DNA from: Prevotella sp. 885
Lineage (GTDB): Bacteria; Bacteroidota; Bacteroidia; Bacteroidales; Bacteroidaceae
Length of the DNA stretch: 51,578 nucleotides
Direction: 5' to 3'
Assembly: GCF_002265625.1 (NCBI RefSeq)
Contig: NZ_NOVE01000021.1
Location: forward strand, 1-51,578
Within the stretch, counting starts at the first letter, position 1, and every line of letters starts with the position of its first letter. The notes beneath the pieces are model-generated. The model was not told the DNA's origin. It saw only the letters and a list, made by a program, of their open reading frames with translations, and made no database searches. A program made the position numbers and the translations under genes. Below are positions 18,537-28,700 of this stretch, piece by piece.

Positions 18537-18627
18537 ATGATATATCACACTTAAGCCATTAACATAATATAACAATATTACTTTTAAAAAACTACATGCA
18601 ATAGCGTTGTAATTATTGCATTTTTTA

Positions 18628-18635
18628 TAATTTTG
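18628..18635 (+). promoter_or_regulatory. Promoter element for the pilus operon
   Basis: TAATTTTG matches TAnnTTTG, with TTG 18 bases upstream (18607-18609), close to the usual spacing for a -33 element. The first gene starts 84 bases downstream. The strong terminator upstream and this promoter separate the pilus operon from the arabinan operon. Confidence 0.6.
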
Positions 18636-18718
18636 CAGTCAGAATATGTTGGGATTAGGCATTATCCTTCAACGAATTAACATAAATCAAGTCAGGATTA
18701 CAAACGTTTTTACGGTAA

Positions 18719-20044
18719 GTGAAATATCTTATAGTGATAATTACAATGATTTCATGCTTCGCTATGGACACGGTAGCTCAGGTTAAGACCACTGACAGCA
18801 CCTTTGTCCGAAATTCGCGTCCCATCCAATTTATTGTAAACAGAATGAACATCAGCGATCAAGACAGGAAGTGGATAACAGAAGTCCTTATTCCTCAACT
18901 TGAAGCGTTGGGCGATAGAGGCATTGTGCTTGGACGTGCCACGGCATCACCTGAAGGTCCATACGACAACAACTGTCGTCTGGCGAAGGGACGTCGTGCC
19001 TCTGTGGACCGACTGCTCGGCAGCTACGGCATCAGCAAGGACCGCATACGCTATGATGTCGTGCCTGAAGACTACGCCCTTCTTCATACCCTGATGCGCA
19101 TCGGCAAGGATAAGAGATTTCATGAGGTAGACTCGCTCATGAACCGTTATGGCGACAACACCGCTCGCCTTAAAGAGGCGATGAAGCGGTATGATGGCGG
19201 TAAACTATGGCGCTATGTGCTCAAGGAATATTTTCCCGTATTGCGTGCCGTGCGAATAATGGCGATAGACAAGCGACAGCTTCTTGGTCTGGACGACAAC
19301 AGTCTGACCTCGCAGCCTTTGGCAGTGATGCCGACAACAGTCCCGAACAACGTGCAACTTAACATTCCCGCTTTCCCTTACAGCGACTATACGGTTCTTC
19401 CACGCCGCGAGCTATTGAGCGTTAAGACCAATCTGCTCCTCGACTTCGCTTACATGCCCGGTTACGACCGTTTCTGCCCCATCCCTAATGTGGCGATAGA
19501 GTATTATCCGCTTCACGGTCACTTCACGTACGGAGCCAGTTTTGATGGTCCGTGGTGGCAGCACTACGACGACCACAAGTACTTTCAGCTACGCAACTAT
19601 CAGCTCCACACTCGCTATTATCTGCGAAGCGGCGACATCCGTGAGCGTCCGTTGGGACAAGGAGCTGCTTTCAAGGGACTCTACTTCAGCCTTTACGCGC
19701 ACGCCTACCTATATAATATATGCTTCGGAGAGAAGCGCGGATGGGAAGGCGAAGGTTGGGGCGCTGGCATGGGCATAGGATATGTGATGCCGTTGGGACG
19801 TTCTGAACATTGGCGACTGGAGTTCGGCTTGCAGGCTGGATATCTTCACACGCTCTACGATCCCTATCAATGGAAGTGCCCTGTCGACCCCGACACGGAC
19901 ACAGAGCAATATTACTATAAATGGTACGGCGATGCCAAGGACTTCCGCAAGAGACAGCATCGTTATTCTTGGTTGGGACCCACCCGATTGGAGATAACGC
20001 TTAGTTACGACTTGCTCTACAGACGGAACATTAAGAAGAAATAA
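18719..20044 (+). CDS. DUF3575-like outer-membrane protein with OmpA-like N-terminal half
   Basis: The frame starts with GTG and gives a 441-residue protein with a signal peptide (about 1-20, ending DTVAQ). The N-terminal half (about 30-190) resembles OmpA-type tail domains (IVLGRATASPEGPYDNNCRLAKGRRASVD..L..YGI..DRI). The C-terminal half (about 230-441) resembles DUF3575: LLSVKTNLLLDFAYMPG...PNVAIEYYPL, then alternating aromatic strands and a terminal strand LEITLSYDLLYRRN, suggesting a beta-barrel. Proteins of this type are often encoded in Bacteroidota fimbrial operons; their biochemical role is not settled. It opens the pilus operon and is 4 bases from the next gene, so the two are probably coupled. 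No in-frame ATG preserves the signal peptide, so GTG is the preferred start. Confidence 0.8.
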   Translation: MKYLIVIITMISCFAMDTVAQVKTTDSTFVRNSRPIQFIVNRMNISDQDRKWITEVLIPQLEALGDRGIVLGRATASPEGPYDNNCRLAKGRRASVDRLLGSYGISKDRIRYDVVPEDYALLHTLMRIGKDKRFHEVDSLMNRYGDNTARLKEAMKRYDGGKLWRYVLKEYFPVLRAVRIMAIDKRQLLGLDDNSLTSQPLAVMPTTVPNNVQLNIPAFPYSDYTVLPRRELLSVKTNLLLDFAYMPGYDRFCPIPNVAIEYYPLHGHFTYGASFDGPWWQHYDDHKYFQLRNYQLHTRYYLRSGDIRERPLGQGAAFKGLYFSLYAHAYLYNICFGEKRGWEGEGWGAGMGIGYVMPLGRSEHWRLEFGLQAGYLHTLYDPYQWKCPVDPDTDTEQYYYKWYGDAKDFRKRQHRYSWLGPTRLEITLSYDLLYRRNIKKK

Positions 20045-20048
20045 GGTA

Positions 20049-21245
20049 ATGATGATTAATAGGATAATGGCTACATGCCTCGTCGTTTCGTGTCTCGCAA
20101 CAACAAGTTGCGAGCGCGAACCGATGCTTCATCTTCATCAAGGCGGAAAAGATATTGATATGCAGATTCCTGCCGTCGACCTCAATCTGAAGGTCGTATG
20201 GAACTATCTGTTCAAGTACGATGTCGAATATGACTGGCAGGCGGAATGGACGTATGGTTGGGACGATACCGACATATCGATGTTCGGTCCAATCGGCTAT
20301 ACGGAGCCTCATGCCTTTGAGGTGAGACGCTATTTCACTGGCAGCACGCAGTACGGCACCCACCGCTCTCCTTACAAGCACACCATCAGCGGCAACTCCA
20401 TCTACGCCAAGTACGACTTCGGCTTTTGGGACATCCTTGCATGGAACTACATCGACACTCCCGACGGCGTGCAGAGTGTGCGCATTGACGAGACGTCAAC
20501 GTACGACTATGTCACGGCATACACAGGACAGACCATGAATCCGTCTTCGTATAACGCGCCACACTTTACCCACTCGTTCTATCAGCCCGAGGAACTCTTC
20601 TCCAGTTACGAAAAGGGCATCGACATCAACAAGAATCTGGAAGGATTCGTCTTCGATGAGGAGCGCAACTGCTGGGTACGTACGCTCGAAACACAACTCC
20701 AGCCCCTAACTTATATATATTTAGTGCAAGTGATTCTCCATCATAACAACCGCAACGGCAGGAAGGTTACCTCCATCGACGGCAACGCCAACCTCAGCGG
20801 CATGGCTCGCTCCGTCAATGTCAATACTGGCGTGACCGGAACGGACGCCATCACCGTAAACTTCTACATGCGAATGAAGCAGGACGTGACGGACAAGAAG
20901 GGCGAGACGGTGGACGTGATAGGCGGCAAGGCGCTGACCTTCGGCATGCCAAAGCTCAATCCCTACAAGCTCGACACACGTTCTTACCTTGAGTCGTTGG
21001 AGAAGGTGGCAGAGGCTGACCTCAACAACCGACACTACGTGGACGTGAAGATGCAGTTCTATAACGGTAAGGACTCCACCATCGTCTTCGACGTAACCGA
21101 CCAAGTGCGTCGGCTCTATCGTGGTGGCGTCATAACCGTGGAGCTTGACATGGACAAAGTACCCATCCCTAACCGATCCGGTGGTTCAGGCTTTGATGCC
21201 GTAGTGGAAGACTTCGAGGAGAAACAATGGGAATTTGATATGTAA
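20049..21245 (+). CDS. DUF5119-like lipoprotein of the pilus operon
   Basis: This 398-residue protein has a lipoprotein signal (ATTSC, Cys21 from the first ATG; the second ATG three bases later is equally possible). The body resembles the DUF5119 proteins found beside DUF3575 genes in Bacteroidota fimbrial loci: ILHHNNRNGRKVTSIDGNANLSGMARSVNVNTG and a C-terminal VTDQVRRLYRGGVITVELD. The stretch has a beta-sandwich pattern like that of fimbrillin-related proteins. It may be an anchor or assembly subunit of the pilus; this is inferred from its place before the fimbrillins. Confidence 0.75.
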   Translation: MMINRIMATCLVVSCLATTSCEREPMLHLHQGGKDIDMQIPAVDLNLKVVWNYLFKYDVEYDWQAEWTYGWDDTDISMFGPIGYTEPHAFEVRRYFTGSTQYGTHRSPYKHTISGNSIYAKYDFGFWDILAWNYIDTPDGVQSVRIDETSTYDYVTAYTGQTMNPSSYNAPHFTHSFYQPEELFSSYEKGIDINKNLEGFVFDEERNCWVRTLETQLQPLTYIYLVQVILHHNNRNGRKVTSIDGNANLSGMARSVNVNTGVTGTDAITVNFYMRMKQDVTDKKGETVDVIGGKALTFGMPKLNPYKLDTRSYLESLEKVAEADLNNRHYVDVKMQFYNGKDSTIVFDVTDQVRRLYRGGVITVELDMDKVPIPNRSGGSGFDAVVEDFEEKQWEFDM

Positions 21246-21312
21246 TAACATATATATGTATTCAAGATTTTAATAAACAAAACAATACAAACTATTATTT
21301 ATTTAAAAGATT

Positions 21313-23250
21313 ATGAACAAGTATTTTCTTTATGCCGCTTCAGTATTGGCGCTCGCCAGCTGCTCAAGCGACGACTTCTTGGGCGAGAACTCAGGAAACG
21401 GACAAAATGCTGCTAACTCAGTGATTAACTTCGGAGGAGAGACTGGTAAGATTACACGTGCTGCTGACGGCAAAAGCGTTGGTGCAAAAGCTGCTGATCT
21501 CCTTGGTAAAAAGTTCTATGTACTGGGTACAAAGGGTACACTGCAACCTAACAGTCCAACAACTTCTATTGTATTCGACAACTATCAGGTTAACTGGAAA
21601 GAAAACAGCGCTGGTACAACTACCGACAACACTAACGATTGGGAATATGTAGGCGTAGCTCCAACTGGTCTTCATGCTGGAACAGCTGCTCCTACAGCAC
21701 AGTCTATCAAGTACTGGGACTACAGCCAGCCACAGTACGACTTCATCGCTTACTCTGTTGGAAACAATGAGCTTCTTACAACAGGTGATGCTGTTGCAGA
21801 TAAGATTTTAGGTACTGAAATCAAGACCCCAAAGGTTGCCAACGACCTTTCTTACTCTCTTAAAGGTAAAAGAATCGAAGACCTCAAGGAGTGCTATTAC
21901 ACCGACGTAACAACTGTCAAGAATAACGCAACCAATAAAGAATACAATAAGCCAGTGACATTCACATTCAAGAATCTCACTGCTAAGGTGCGTGTAGCTT
22001 TCTACGAGACAATTCCTGGATATACTGTAAGCGACATCCAGTTCTATGAAAACACTACTGACCCTAAAGCAGACCTTACCGACAAAGGCGCAGCTGTCCT
22101 CTTTACAACCGATGGCTACAAGTTGTCTACCAATGGTGAAATCAAGGTTACATATCCAAAGGTTGGTAGCGAAAACGCAAGCGATCCTGCATACAATAAA
22201 GCTTTTGTCAGCGTAGTAAAAGGCACTGACGACGAGACAACTACACTTGGTCTTGGCAATGTAAACTACGAAAACGGTGTTCTCAACGACAACGCACAGA
22301 AGGCTAATATGGCAGGCAACGAGGACAACAGCTACTTCACTCCCGTCCTCCCTGCAGAAGGTCACGCCCTCACTCTTCGCCTTAACTACACCCTTACATC
22401 TACCGATGGTTCTAACGAGAAGATAAAGGTATATGGCGCAACTGCTGTTGTTCCTGCTTCTTACACAGCATGGCAGCCTAACTACGCCTATACATACATC
22501 TTTAAGATTTCAGACAACACCAATGGTGCAACAAGTAAAGAGGATAAAACTCCCGAGGGTCTCTTCCCAATCACTTTCGATGCTGTCGTAGCTGACGTTG
22601 ACAATGCAGACTTTAGCCATGAGTCAATCACAACTGTGGCTACACCTTCTGTAACGACTTACGCATTCAATAGCGAAACAAAGAAGGTGATCAAGGCTTA
22701 TGGTGCAGCAAAAAATGAGTATCCTGCTTCTGATAATACAGAAATCTACTTCAGCGTTAGCGAAGATGGAAAGACTATGAACGACCTTGACTCTAAGGGT
22801 AAACTTTACAGTGTAAGCAAAGCTGACGCAACTGAGGCTACTGTTATTGACGCTCTACAGCTCGGAGATTCAAAGGCAACCGGTAGTATTACTGGTCGCA
22901 ACGGTATTGTCCTGACAGAAGTTGGAACTATATTTGTCAATGCAATTCCTAAAGAAGACGGAAAGACAATTGGGGTTGGTGATAACACTACTGCTATGTT
23001 CAAAGCTAACACTGCAGCAACATACGCTTATGTATATCTGAAGAAACCGGGTACACCGTCTGATATCTATACAGCAGTAACTTATGCAGCAGGAAATGAA
23101 CCAACTGCTGGTGAGAACGAGTATTACTTGGATCCGTCTGGCAATACAGCTGTTGCTAAAGATATTAAGCTTACAGCAGATACAACTTATTACAAGAAGT
23201 ATACTAACAACAATAACACCTACGGTGTAAAGGTTGTTAAGATATACTAA
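21313..23250 (+). CDS. Fimbrillin family lipoprotein, likely major pilus subunit
   Basis: This 645-residue type V pilin precursor has a lipobox ending in Cys17 (ALASC) and a Thr-Arg pair with Arg49, at the point where Porphyromonas FimA and Mfa1 are cut by arginine-specific protease before polymerising. The Mfa-like fimbrillin domain shares NTNDWEYVG...IKYWDYSQPQYDFIAYS with the second fimbrillin, followed by FTFKNLTAKVRVAFYE and YAYTYIFKI. A C-terminal extension of roughly 200 residues ends in alternating Thr/Tyr/Lys strands, which could supply a donor strand. The base composition is visibly lower in GC than its neighbours. A hairpin terminator follows directly, which fits a highly expressed subunit. 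Its role as major subunit is inference. Confidence 0.88.
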   Translation: MNKYFLYAASVLALASCSSDDFLGENSGNGQNAANSVINFGGETGKITRAADGKSVGAKAADLLGKKFYVLGTKGTLQPNSPTTSIVFDNYQVNWKENSAGTTTDNTNDWEYVGVAPTGLHAGTAAPTAQSIKYWDYSQPQYDFIAYSVGNNELLTTGDAVADKILGTEIKTPKVANDLSYSLKGKRIEDLKECYYTDVTTVKNNATNKEYNKPVTFTFKNLTAKVRVAFYETIPGYTVSDIQFYENTTDPKADLTDKGAAVLFTTDGYKLSTNGEIKVTYPKVGSENASDPAYNKAFVSVVKGTDDETTTLGLGNVNYENGVLNDNAQKANMAGNEDNSYFTPVLPAEGHALTLRLNYTLTSTDGSNEKIKVYGATAVVPASYTAWQPNYAYTYIFKISDNTNGATSKEDKTPEGLFPITFDAVVADVDNADFSHESITTVATPSVTTYAFNSETKKVIKAYGAAKNEYPASDNTEIYFSVSEDGKTMNDLDSKGKLYSVSKADATEATVIDALQLGDSKATGSITGRNGIVLTEVGTIFVNAIPKEDGKTIGVGDNTTAMFKANTAATYAYVYLKKPGTPSDIYTAVTYAAGNEPTAGENEYYLDPSGNTAVAKDIKLTADTTYYKKYTNNNNTYGVKVVKIY

Positions 23251-23295
23251 TAATTGAATATACAATAGGCACAAAGCCTTATATCCCTTAATCGC

Positions 23296-23345
23296 CGAGG
23301 GTGCATCAATCCAAGATATTGACGCACCCTCGACATTGCATTTTT
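23296..23345 (+). terminator. Attenuating terminator inside the pilus operon
   Basis: A 15-base stem (23296-23310 with 23318-23332; one mismatch) built on CGAGGGTGC/GCACCCTCG with a 7-base loop is followed at short distance by TTTTT. It separates the first fimbrillin from the next by a 112-base gap and has no strong promoter after it, so it probably lowers rather than stops downstream transcription. Confidence 0.7.
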
Positions 23346-23362
23346 AATAACCACAAGAAGTC

Positions 23363-24553
23363 ATGCTTTCATCACGCATTCTTTCTTTGTTGCTTTGCTT
23401 TTCATTATGCCTTTGCTTCTCCTGCTCTCCATCGGCGCAGGACGACCCCGTCGTGCCCAATCCTGAGGCGCCAACAACGAGCATTGCCTTTAGCAGCAAT
23501 AACAGCAAATGGCAGGATGAGCAGACAACACGAGGTGCCGGCAACGGCCTCGAAACACTTTTCACTTCGTTCCGCGTCTGGGGATATAAAACCACATCAG
23601 ACGTTTCCGCCTTATCGTCGTCACAGATTGTGATGGACGGCTATAAGGTTATTTTCACTCAGGGCAGCGCGGGCAACACCGCCTCCAACACTGCCGACTG
23701 GGAATACGTGGGCATCGAAAACCCGATGCTCTCCATACCGCAAACCATAAAATACTGGGACCATTCTGCCACAAGCTATCGCTTCTTCGCTTACAGTCCC
23801 TTCCGTTCCGACATCACCGTCACCGCCCCGACTGCCGCTGACCCCAACGTCAGCCTCTCCTTTCCCTTTGAATATTCCGATGCTGCCACAGCCACATCGT
23901 CCCCATACACAAGTCGTCTCTGGCTTGCCACCCCATCCTCCAACGGCACATCAGCCTCATCGCCCGCTTACGGATCGTGCGTGACGCTCACCTTCGCCCC
24001 CATTATCGCCAAGGTGCGCTTCCGCTTTACTTATCCTAACGGCACGAAGAGCGTCACAATGAGAAACATACAGTTCAGCGACAGCCGCTTCCTTGACGAC
24101 GCGTCCAAGGCAGACACCCCTCTCCGTGGCACCATCCACGCCACCTATCCCCTCACCGGCATACCGTCGAGCCAGCAGCCCGTCATCACGATGGCGCCCG
24201 CATCAACCGATGCCCCTGGTCAGATTCTCCTCCGCGTCCCCTATGAGGAGCCGTCGGACGCTGTCCACATCCTCAAAGACCCCACCCTCTACCAGAAATG
24301 GTATTACGTGCCGCCTCTCGCCAACATCCCCTACGAGCAGGGTGCTTACACCATAACCGTCAACATCAGCGGCAAGAAAGTGTCTGCCACAGTTCCAGCG
24401 CAGTATATGCAGTGGAAGGCAGGCTACCAATACACATACATCTTCAAGTTGTCTGACGTTGGCGACAACATCACCTTCGCCGACCTGCAAGTGGAGCAAT
24501 GGCTCCCCGGTGCCGAAATCAAGAACGACGGCAACGGCACGCAGGAATGGTAA
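23363..24553 (+). CDS. Fimbrillin family lipoprotein, probable minor pilus subunit
   Basis: The 396-residue precursor has a Cys-rich lipoprotein signal (lipobox Cys21, FSC). Its Thr-Arg pair (Arg57, in TTRGAG) matches the presumed maturation site of the first fimbrillin. The Mfa-like domain is clearly homologous to that protein: SSQIVMDGYKV, SNTADWEYVG, IKYWDHSATSYRFFAYSPF, FAPIIAKVRFRFTY and YQYTYIFKLSDVGDN. It is shorter because it lacks the long C-terminal extension, as expected for an accessory or tip-proximal subunit. It lies downstream of the attenuator and 22 bases before the third fimbrillin. Confidence 0.85.
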   Translation: MLSSRILSLLLCFSLCLCFSCSPSAQDDPVVPNPEAPTTSIAFSSNNSKWQDEQTTRGAGNGLETLFTSFRVWGYKTTSDVSALSSSQIVMDGYKVIFTQGSAGNTASNTADWEYVGIENPMLSIPQTIKYWDHSATSYRFFAYSPFRSDITVTAPTAADPNVSLSFPFEYSDAATATSSPYTSRLWLATPSSNGTSASSPAYGSCVTLTFAPIIAKVRFRFTYPNGTKSVTMRNIQFSDSRFLDDASKADTPLRGTIHATYPLTGIPSSQQPVITMAPASTDAPGQILLRVPYEEPSDAVHILKDPTLYQKWYYVPPLANIPYEQGAYTITVNISGKKVSATVPAQYMQWKAGYQYTYIFKLSDVGDNITFADLQVEQWLPGAEIKNDGNGTQEW

Positions 24554-24575
24554 GAAACACATATATAATACAAGC

Positions 24576-25679
24576 ATGAAGCATCTAAGTTCCATAGCAG
24601 CTATTATCTCCCTCGCAAGTCTCAGTGCTTGCGATTCTTCCGACATGCCCATTCAGCATGCCGACAGCTACGGCTACATCACCTTCTCCGCACAGTCGCA
24701 GAAGATTCTCACACGCACCAATCCATACGAAGCATACAGTCCGCAACGCCATCCTGCTACGATGGGTGTTTTCGGCTATCAGGACAACGACGCCGCCAAC
24801 CCTATCTTCCGCAACGAGACTGCCACGTACAATGCCTCAACGCAGAGTTGGCCTACGGCAACGCCGAAGCGATGGGCTGATTATCCCAACGCCTCATCGT
24901 TCAGCTTCTTCGCATACATGCCTTATTCTGAAGCGGCTACGCTGACCAACACCATCTCCGGCATCTACACACTCTCCTTCCCTTTCTCCATGGAGAACGC
25001 CACATCGCCCGTCATCTTCGACACGAAGGCAGCGCCCATCATCTGCGCTCTACCCGTCAGCAAGGGAGGAATAACCACGGAGAATGAAGACCGCGTCATC
25101 AACCTTAAGTTCGACCAGACCCTTACCGGCTACAGCCTGTCATTCAGACTCGACGCTAAGATGAACGCCATCCGACATTTCCGCATCCATAGCGTTACGC
25201 TCTCGGGCACTCTCGCCACATCGTGCACCATCTCACGATCTTATACGTGGAACGACGCCTCTAACAGCTGGAACGCTTCAGACATAGGATGGTCTGACGT
25301 CCAACGCGCACCGTTCGTCGATACGCCCATCCCCTACAAGGGCTATGGCAGCAAGACTTACGACGATTCCACGCAGACTGCCATCGTCACCTCTGCCGGC
25401 TATACGCAATGGGGCTCTGACTTCTTCACCATTCACGATGACGCCTTCACTCCCAAAATAAAAGTGACGTACGACGTGGAGCTGATAGCCGAGGACGGCA
25501 AGACGATGGTGACACGAAAGAACGTCACCTCAGTGATAACCCTTAACAAGGACAACTTCAGCAACCTCACAACGGGCAAGACAGCAATGATAAATCCCAT
25601 CCGCATCCTCATACAGCCTCGCTATCTGTATGTGCTGGCAGACCAGGATGCCTATACGGGACATCTGCTGATAGACTGA
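24576..25679 (+). CDS. Fimbrillin-like lipoprotein, probable minor or tip pilus subunit
   Basis: I start at ATG 24576, which begins a clean lipoprotein signal (MKHLSSIAAIISLASLSAC, Cys19). An in-frame ATG at 24459 would overlap the previous gene and bury the signal. The 367-residue protein has a Thr-Arg pair (Arg47, ILTRTNP) at the expected maturation position and a divergent Mfa-like domain: ATMGVFGYQDN, WADYPNASSFSFFAYMPY, LKFDQTLTGYSLSFRLD and a C-terminal TGKTAMINPIRILIQP strand. It differs enough from the other two to suggest a different place in the fibre. It lies 39 bases before the giant adhesin gene, which suggests it could connect fibre and adhesin; that is inference. Confidence 0.8.
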   Translation: MKHLSSIAAIISLASLSACDSSDMPIQHADSYGYITFSAQSQKILTRTNPYEAYSPQRHPATMGVFGYQDNDAANPIFRNETATYNASTQSWPTATPKRWADYPNASSFSFFAYMPYSEAATLTNTISGIYTLSFPFSMENATSPVIFDTKAAPIICALPVSKGGITTENEDRVINLKFDQTLTGYSLSFRLDAKMNAIRHFRIHSVTLSGTLATSCTISRSYTWNDASNSWNASDIGWSDVQRAPFVDTPIPYKGYGSKTYDDSTQTAIVTSAGYTQWGSDFFTIHDDAFTPKIKVTYDVELIAEDGKTMVTRKNVTSVITLNKDNFSNLTTGKTAMINPIRILIQPRYLYVLADQDAYTGHLLID

Positions 25680-25718
25680 TTTAGGACATAGCAAACAGTT
25701 AAACTTCAATTTAAAGAC

Positions 25719-28700
25719 TTGAATATGAGCGTATATCCCTCAAACTGCATATATCGTAAACTACTCTTCTTACTCACCCTCCTGCTTGTCAGCGCCCAGA
25801 TGGTGTTGGCGCAGCAGGACTCCACTGTCGACACCGAACCTAAAGTGTATGGCAACGTGTATGACGGCACGCCCTACTATGCCGAGAGCTATGAGTCAGG
25901 CGACGGATCGAAGGACAAGCCGTACCTTATCAGCAACGACATGCAGCTGGCTAAGCTTGCACACGACGTCAACAACGGCGTGTCTTTCTCCGGCAAATAC
26001 TTCAAGCTTACTAAGGACATCGACCTTAGCAAGGCGTTGTGGACTCCTATCGGCTCATGGAATCCAAAGACACCTAATTTCTTTGCCGGTAAGTTTGACG
26101 GCGACGGCCATAAGATAAGCAACATGCACATCTGCTGGACCAATGCAGACGGTCAGGAGGCTTCATGGGGTCTCTTCTCACGTCTGGCAGGATCAGCTGC
26201 CAACGAAGCTGGCTTCGCCTGCGTCACCAACCTGGTAATCGAGAAAGCCTGCGTGGAGAAGACAAAGGGTTATCGCCCCGTGGGCAGCGGTACCATAAAG
26301 CTTGGCGTCGTAGCCGCCGACCTTACCAAGAACGCTGAGATAAGCAACATCATCATACGCAACTCAAAGGTTACGGACAACGAGGAAGCGTATGACGCTA
26401 ACGGCGTATACCGTATAGGCGGTATCGTGGGCTACATCAACGGCGGCTATCACCGCGTCTTTAACATCTCTGCCGACGTAAGCATGAATATGCACAAGAA
26501 CGCCACATGCAAGAAAGCGGTAACCATATCTGGCGGTATTGGTTGTGCCACCAGCTTCTCGACCAACTCTTACACCATTCTCCCCACCAACATCTATGTG
26601 CATGGTCCTGGCATCATAACAAACGGCAGCAACATCAAGGGAAGCGTCATTGCTTTCTATGGCAGCTCGTACCAGAAGAATTTTCCAGCATCCAATAAGG
26701 CTACATTATATTACTCTAATGCCAATGCCGTATCAGGTTCTACCAACTACAACGACGGAACAGAGCATGAACCCACCGACATCGACCCCTCTACGGGCAA
26801 GACGTTCTTCAAGACATTTACCGAAATAGCCAACGCTTACATCAACGACAATAAGCTCGACCGCAAGACTTGGGCTTATTCCGCCACGTCCAACAGCTTC
26901 GCATTCAGCTCCATAGCTCTGAAGATGGAGCGTGGCAAGGAGGACGTGCTCACCGTCGTTGACGAAGAAGGCAAAACTATGAATGACGTTTACGACTGGT
27001 ATGTGTCGCACGGCAATGCTGAGCCGGTGAAGTTAAATACCGACAAGCTCAATCCCTTCACCCTACAACGTCAGACATACGCACAGTCTGTGTATGCCAC
27101 CGACGGCAACTCCACCACCAATACTCTCATCGTAAACCCCATCACGCTTTCGGCAAGTCTTACGACAAGCGAGCGTGACTTCACCGTCAACGTCACCAAC
27201 GACTCTGAGGAAGGTCTCTCCAACGACGAGCTTGGTCTCGACATCACCTACGAATGGTATAACGGTACGGAGCGTCTTACCTCCATTCCCACTTCGCAGA
27301 ACATCGTAACGCGCCCTACGGACAGTTCCAAAGGACGCAAGTATTACTGTAAGGTTACGGTAAAGAGCGGCTCATCGGTATTGCTTGAGAAATACGTGAA
27401 TGTTTCGGTGGTGGTTTATCTCTGCCCTGCCGGTGTAACCACATCTGACGGCAAGACATACGCCATAGGAGCCGACAATCTTACGGACGACTCATGGGGC
27501 TACACTCCCAACAAGCCTATGCTTACATGGAAGGGAGCCTACAGCAAGCTGTCAGCCAAAGGTTCGTGGGACGAGAACACCATCGTCCTTATGGGTACCA
27601 GTTCTTCTACTGACACCCAAAACGGTTTCTGCCTAACTAAAAACTATAAAGGCGAGAACCTTCTTACATATGATGACTGGGCAAATGCAAAGCGCGACAA
27701 TCCCCAGCTCTTCCGCAATACCACCATCACGGGCAAGTGGGACAAGGACTACGAAGGCAAGATAGAGATTATGGGAGCGTCAAGAGGTCTGCCCATCTGG
27801 GGAAACACCCGCTTCGAGAACCTTACCTTCGCCATGAACGGCGGCGACAACTATAAAATCATCTACTGCCAGTATAACAACATCCTCATGGATGAGGGCA
27901 TCCGCATGACGGGATTCAGCCATAACTCACCCGACTACGGCACCATCGACGGCGCCGTGACCAACGCCCTGCACATCTTCGGCGGCATCAACAACGACGG
28001 TCGCTTCTATCCGCTCAACAATCCGGACAGCATCGCAGCCTATAACAAGTCGATGCCTCATGGCAAGGAGGGATTCAGCATCAGCGTCAAGTCCGGATTC
28101 TATTCCTGTATCAGTGCCGGAGGTCGTCAGTCGGTCACCATAGTAGACAACAAACCTGCCAAGCAGAACGGCATTATGGGTACACCCCAACAACCCATAA
28201 AGTGTACCATCGACATTGACATTGACCGTACATGGAACGACCTCCACAACGAGCAACGTATGGTGACGATGAACGACAGCACAAAGAGGCTGAGCACCAA
28301 CGACTATGACGCCGGCGTCATCCTTGCCGGCAACCACGAGGGTGCCATGTATGCCGACGTCGACATCATCATCAGAAGCGGCAAGGTGGCTCGTGTTGTC
28401 AACGGCACATTAGGTGCTCAGACCGAACTGACTCTGCCTTACGATGACAAGACATACAACGTACCTTGCAATACGTTTATGGGAAGAGCCAACATCACGC
28501 TCGACCCTTCGTCATCCGAAAACAACAAGGACGAATACACCGACAAGCGTATCATCATAACCGAGCTTTACGGTGGCAGTACCGGTCGTGGACATACGGG
28601 CAACGTGGTTGTCAACAATCCCTTCTACGGCATCAGCACCGTCACCATCAACGGCGGCACCTTCCAGATTCTTCCTGAAAACAACGACAAGAAGGACAAC

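Noticed and set aside
24459..24575. Upstream ATG start for the third fimbrillin
   Set aside because: It overlaps the preceding fimbrillin gene and hides the lipoprotein signal that starts at 24576.
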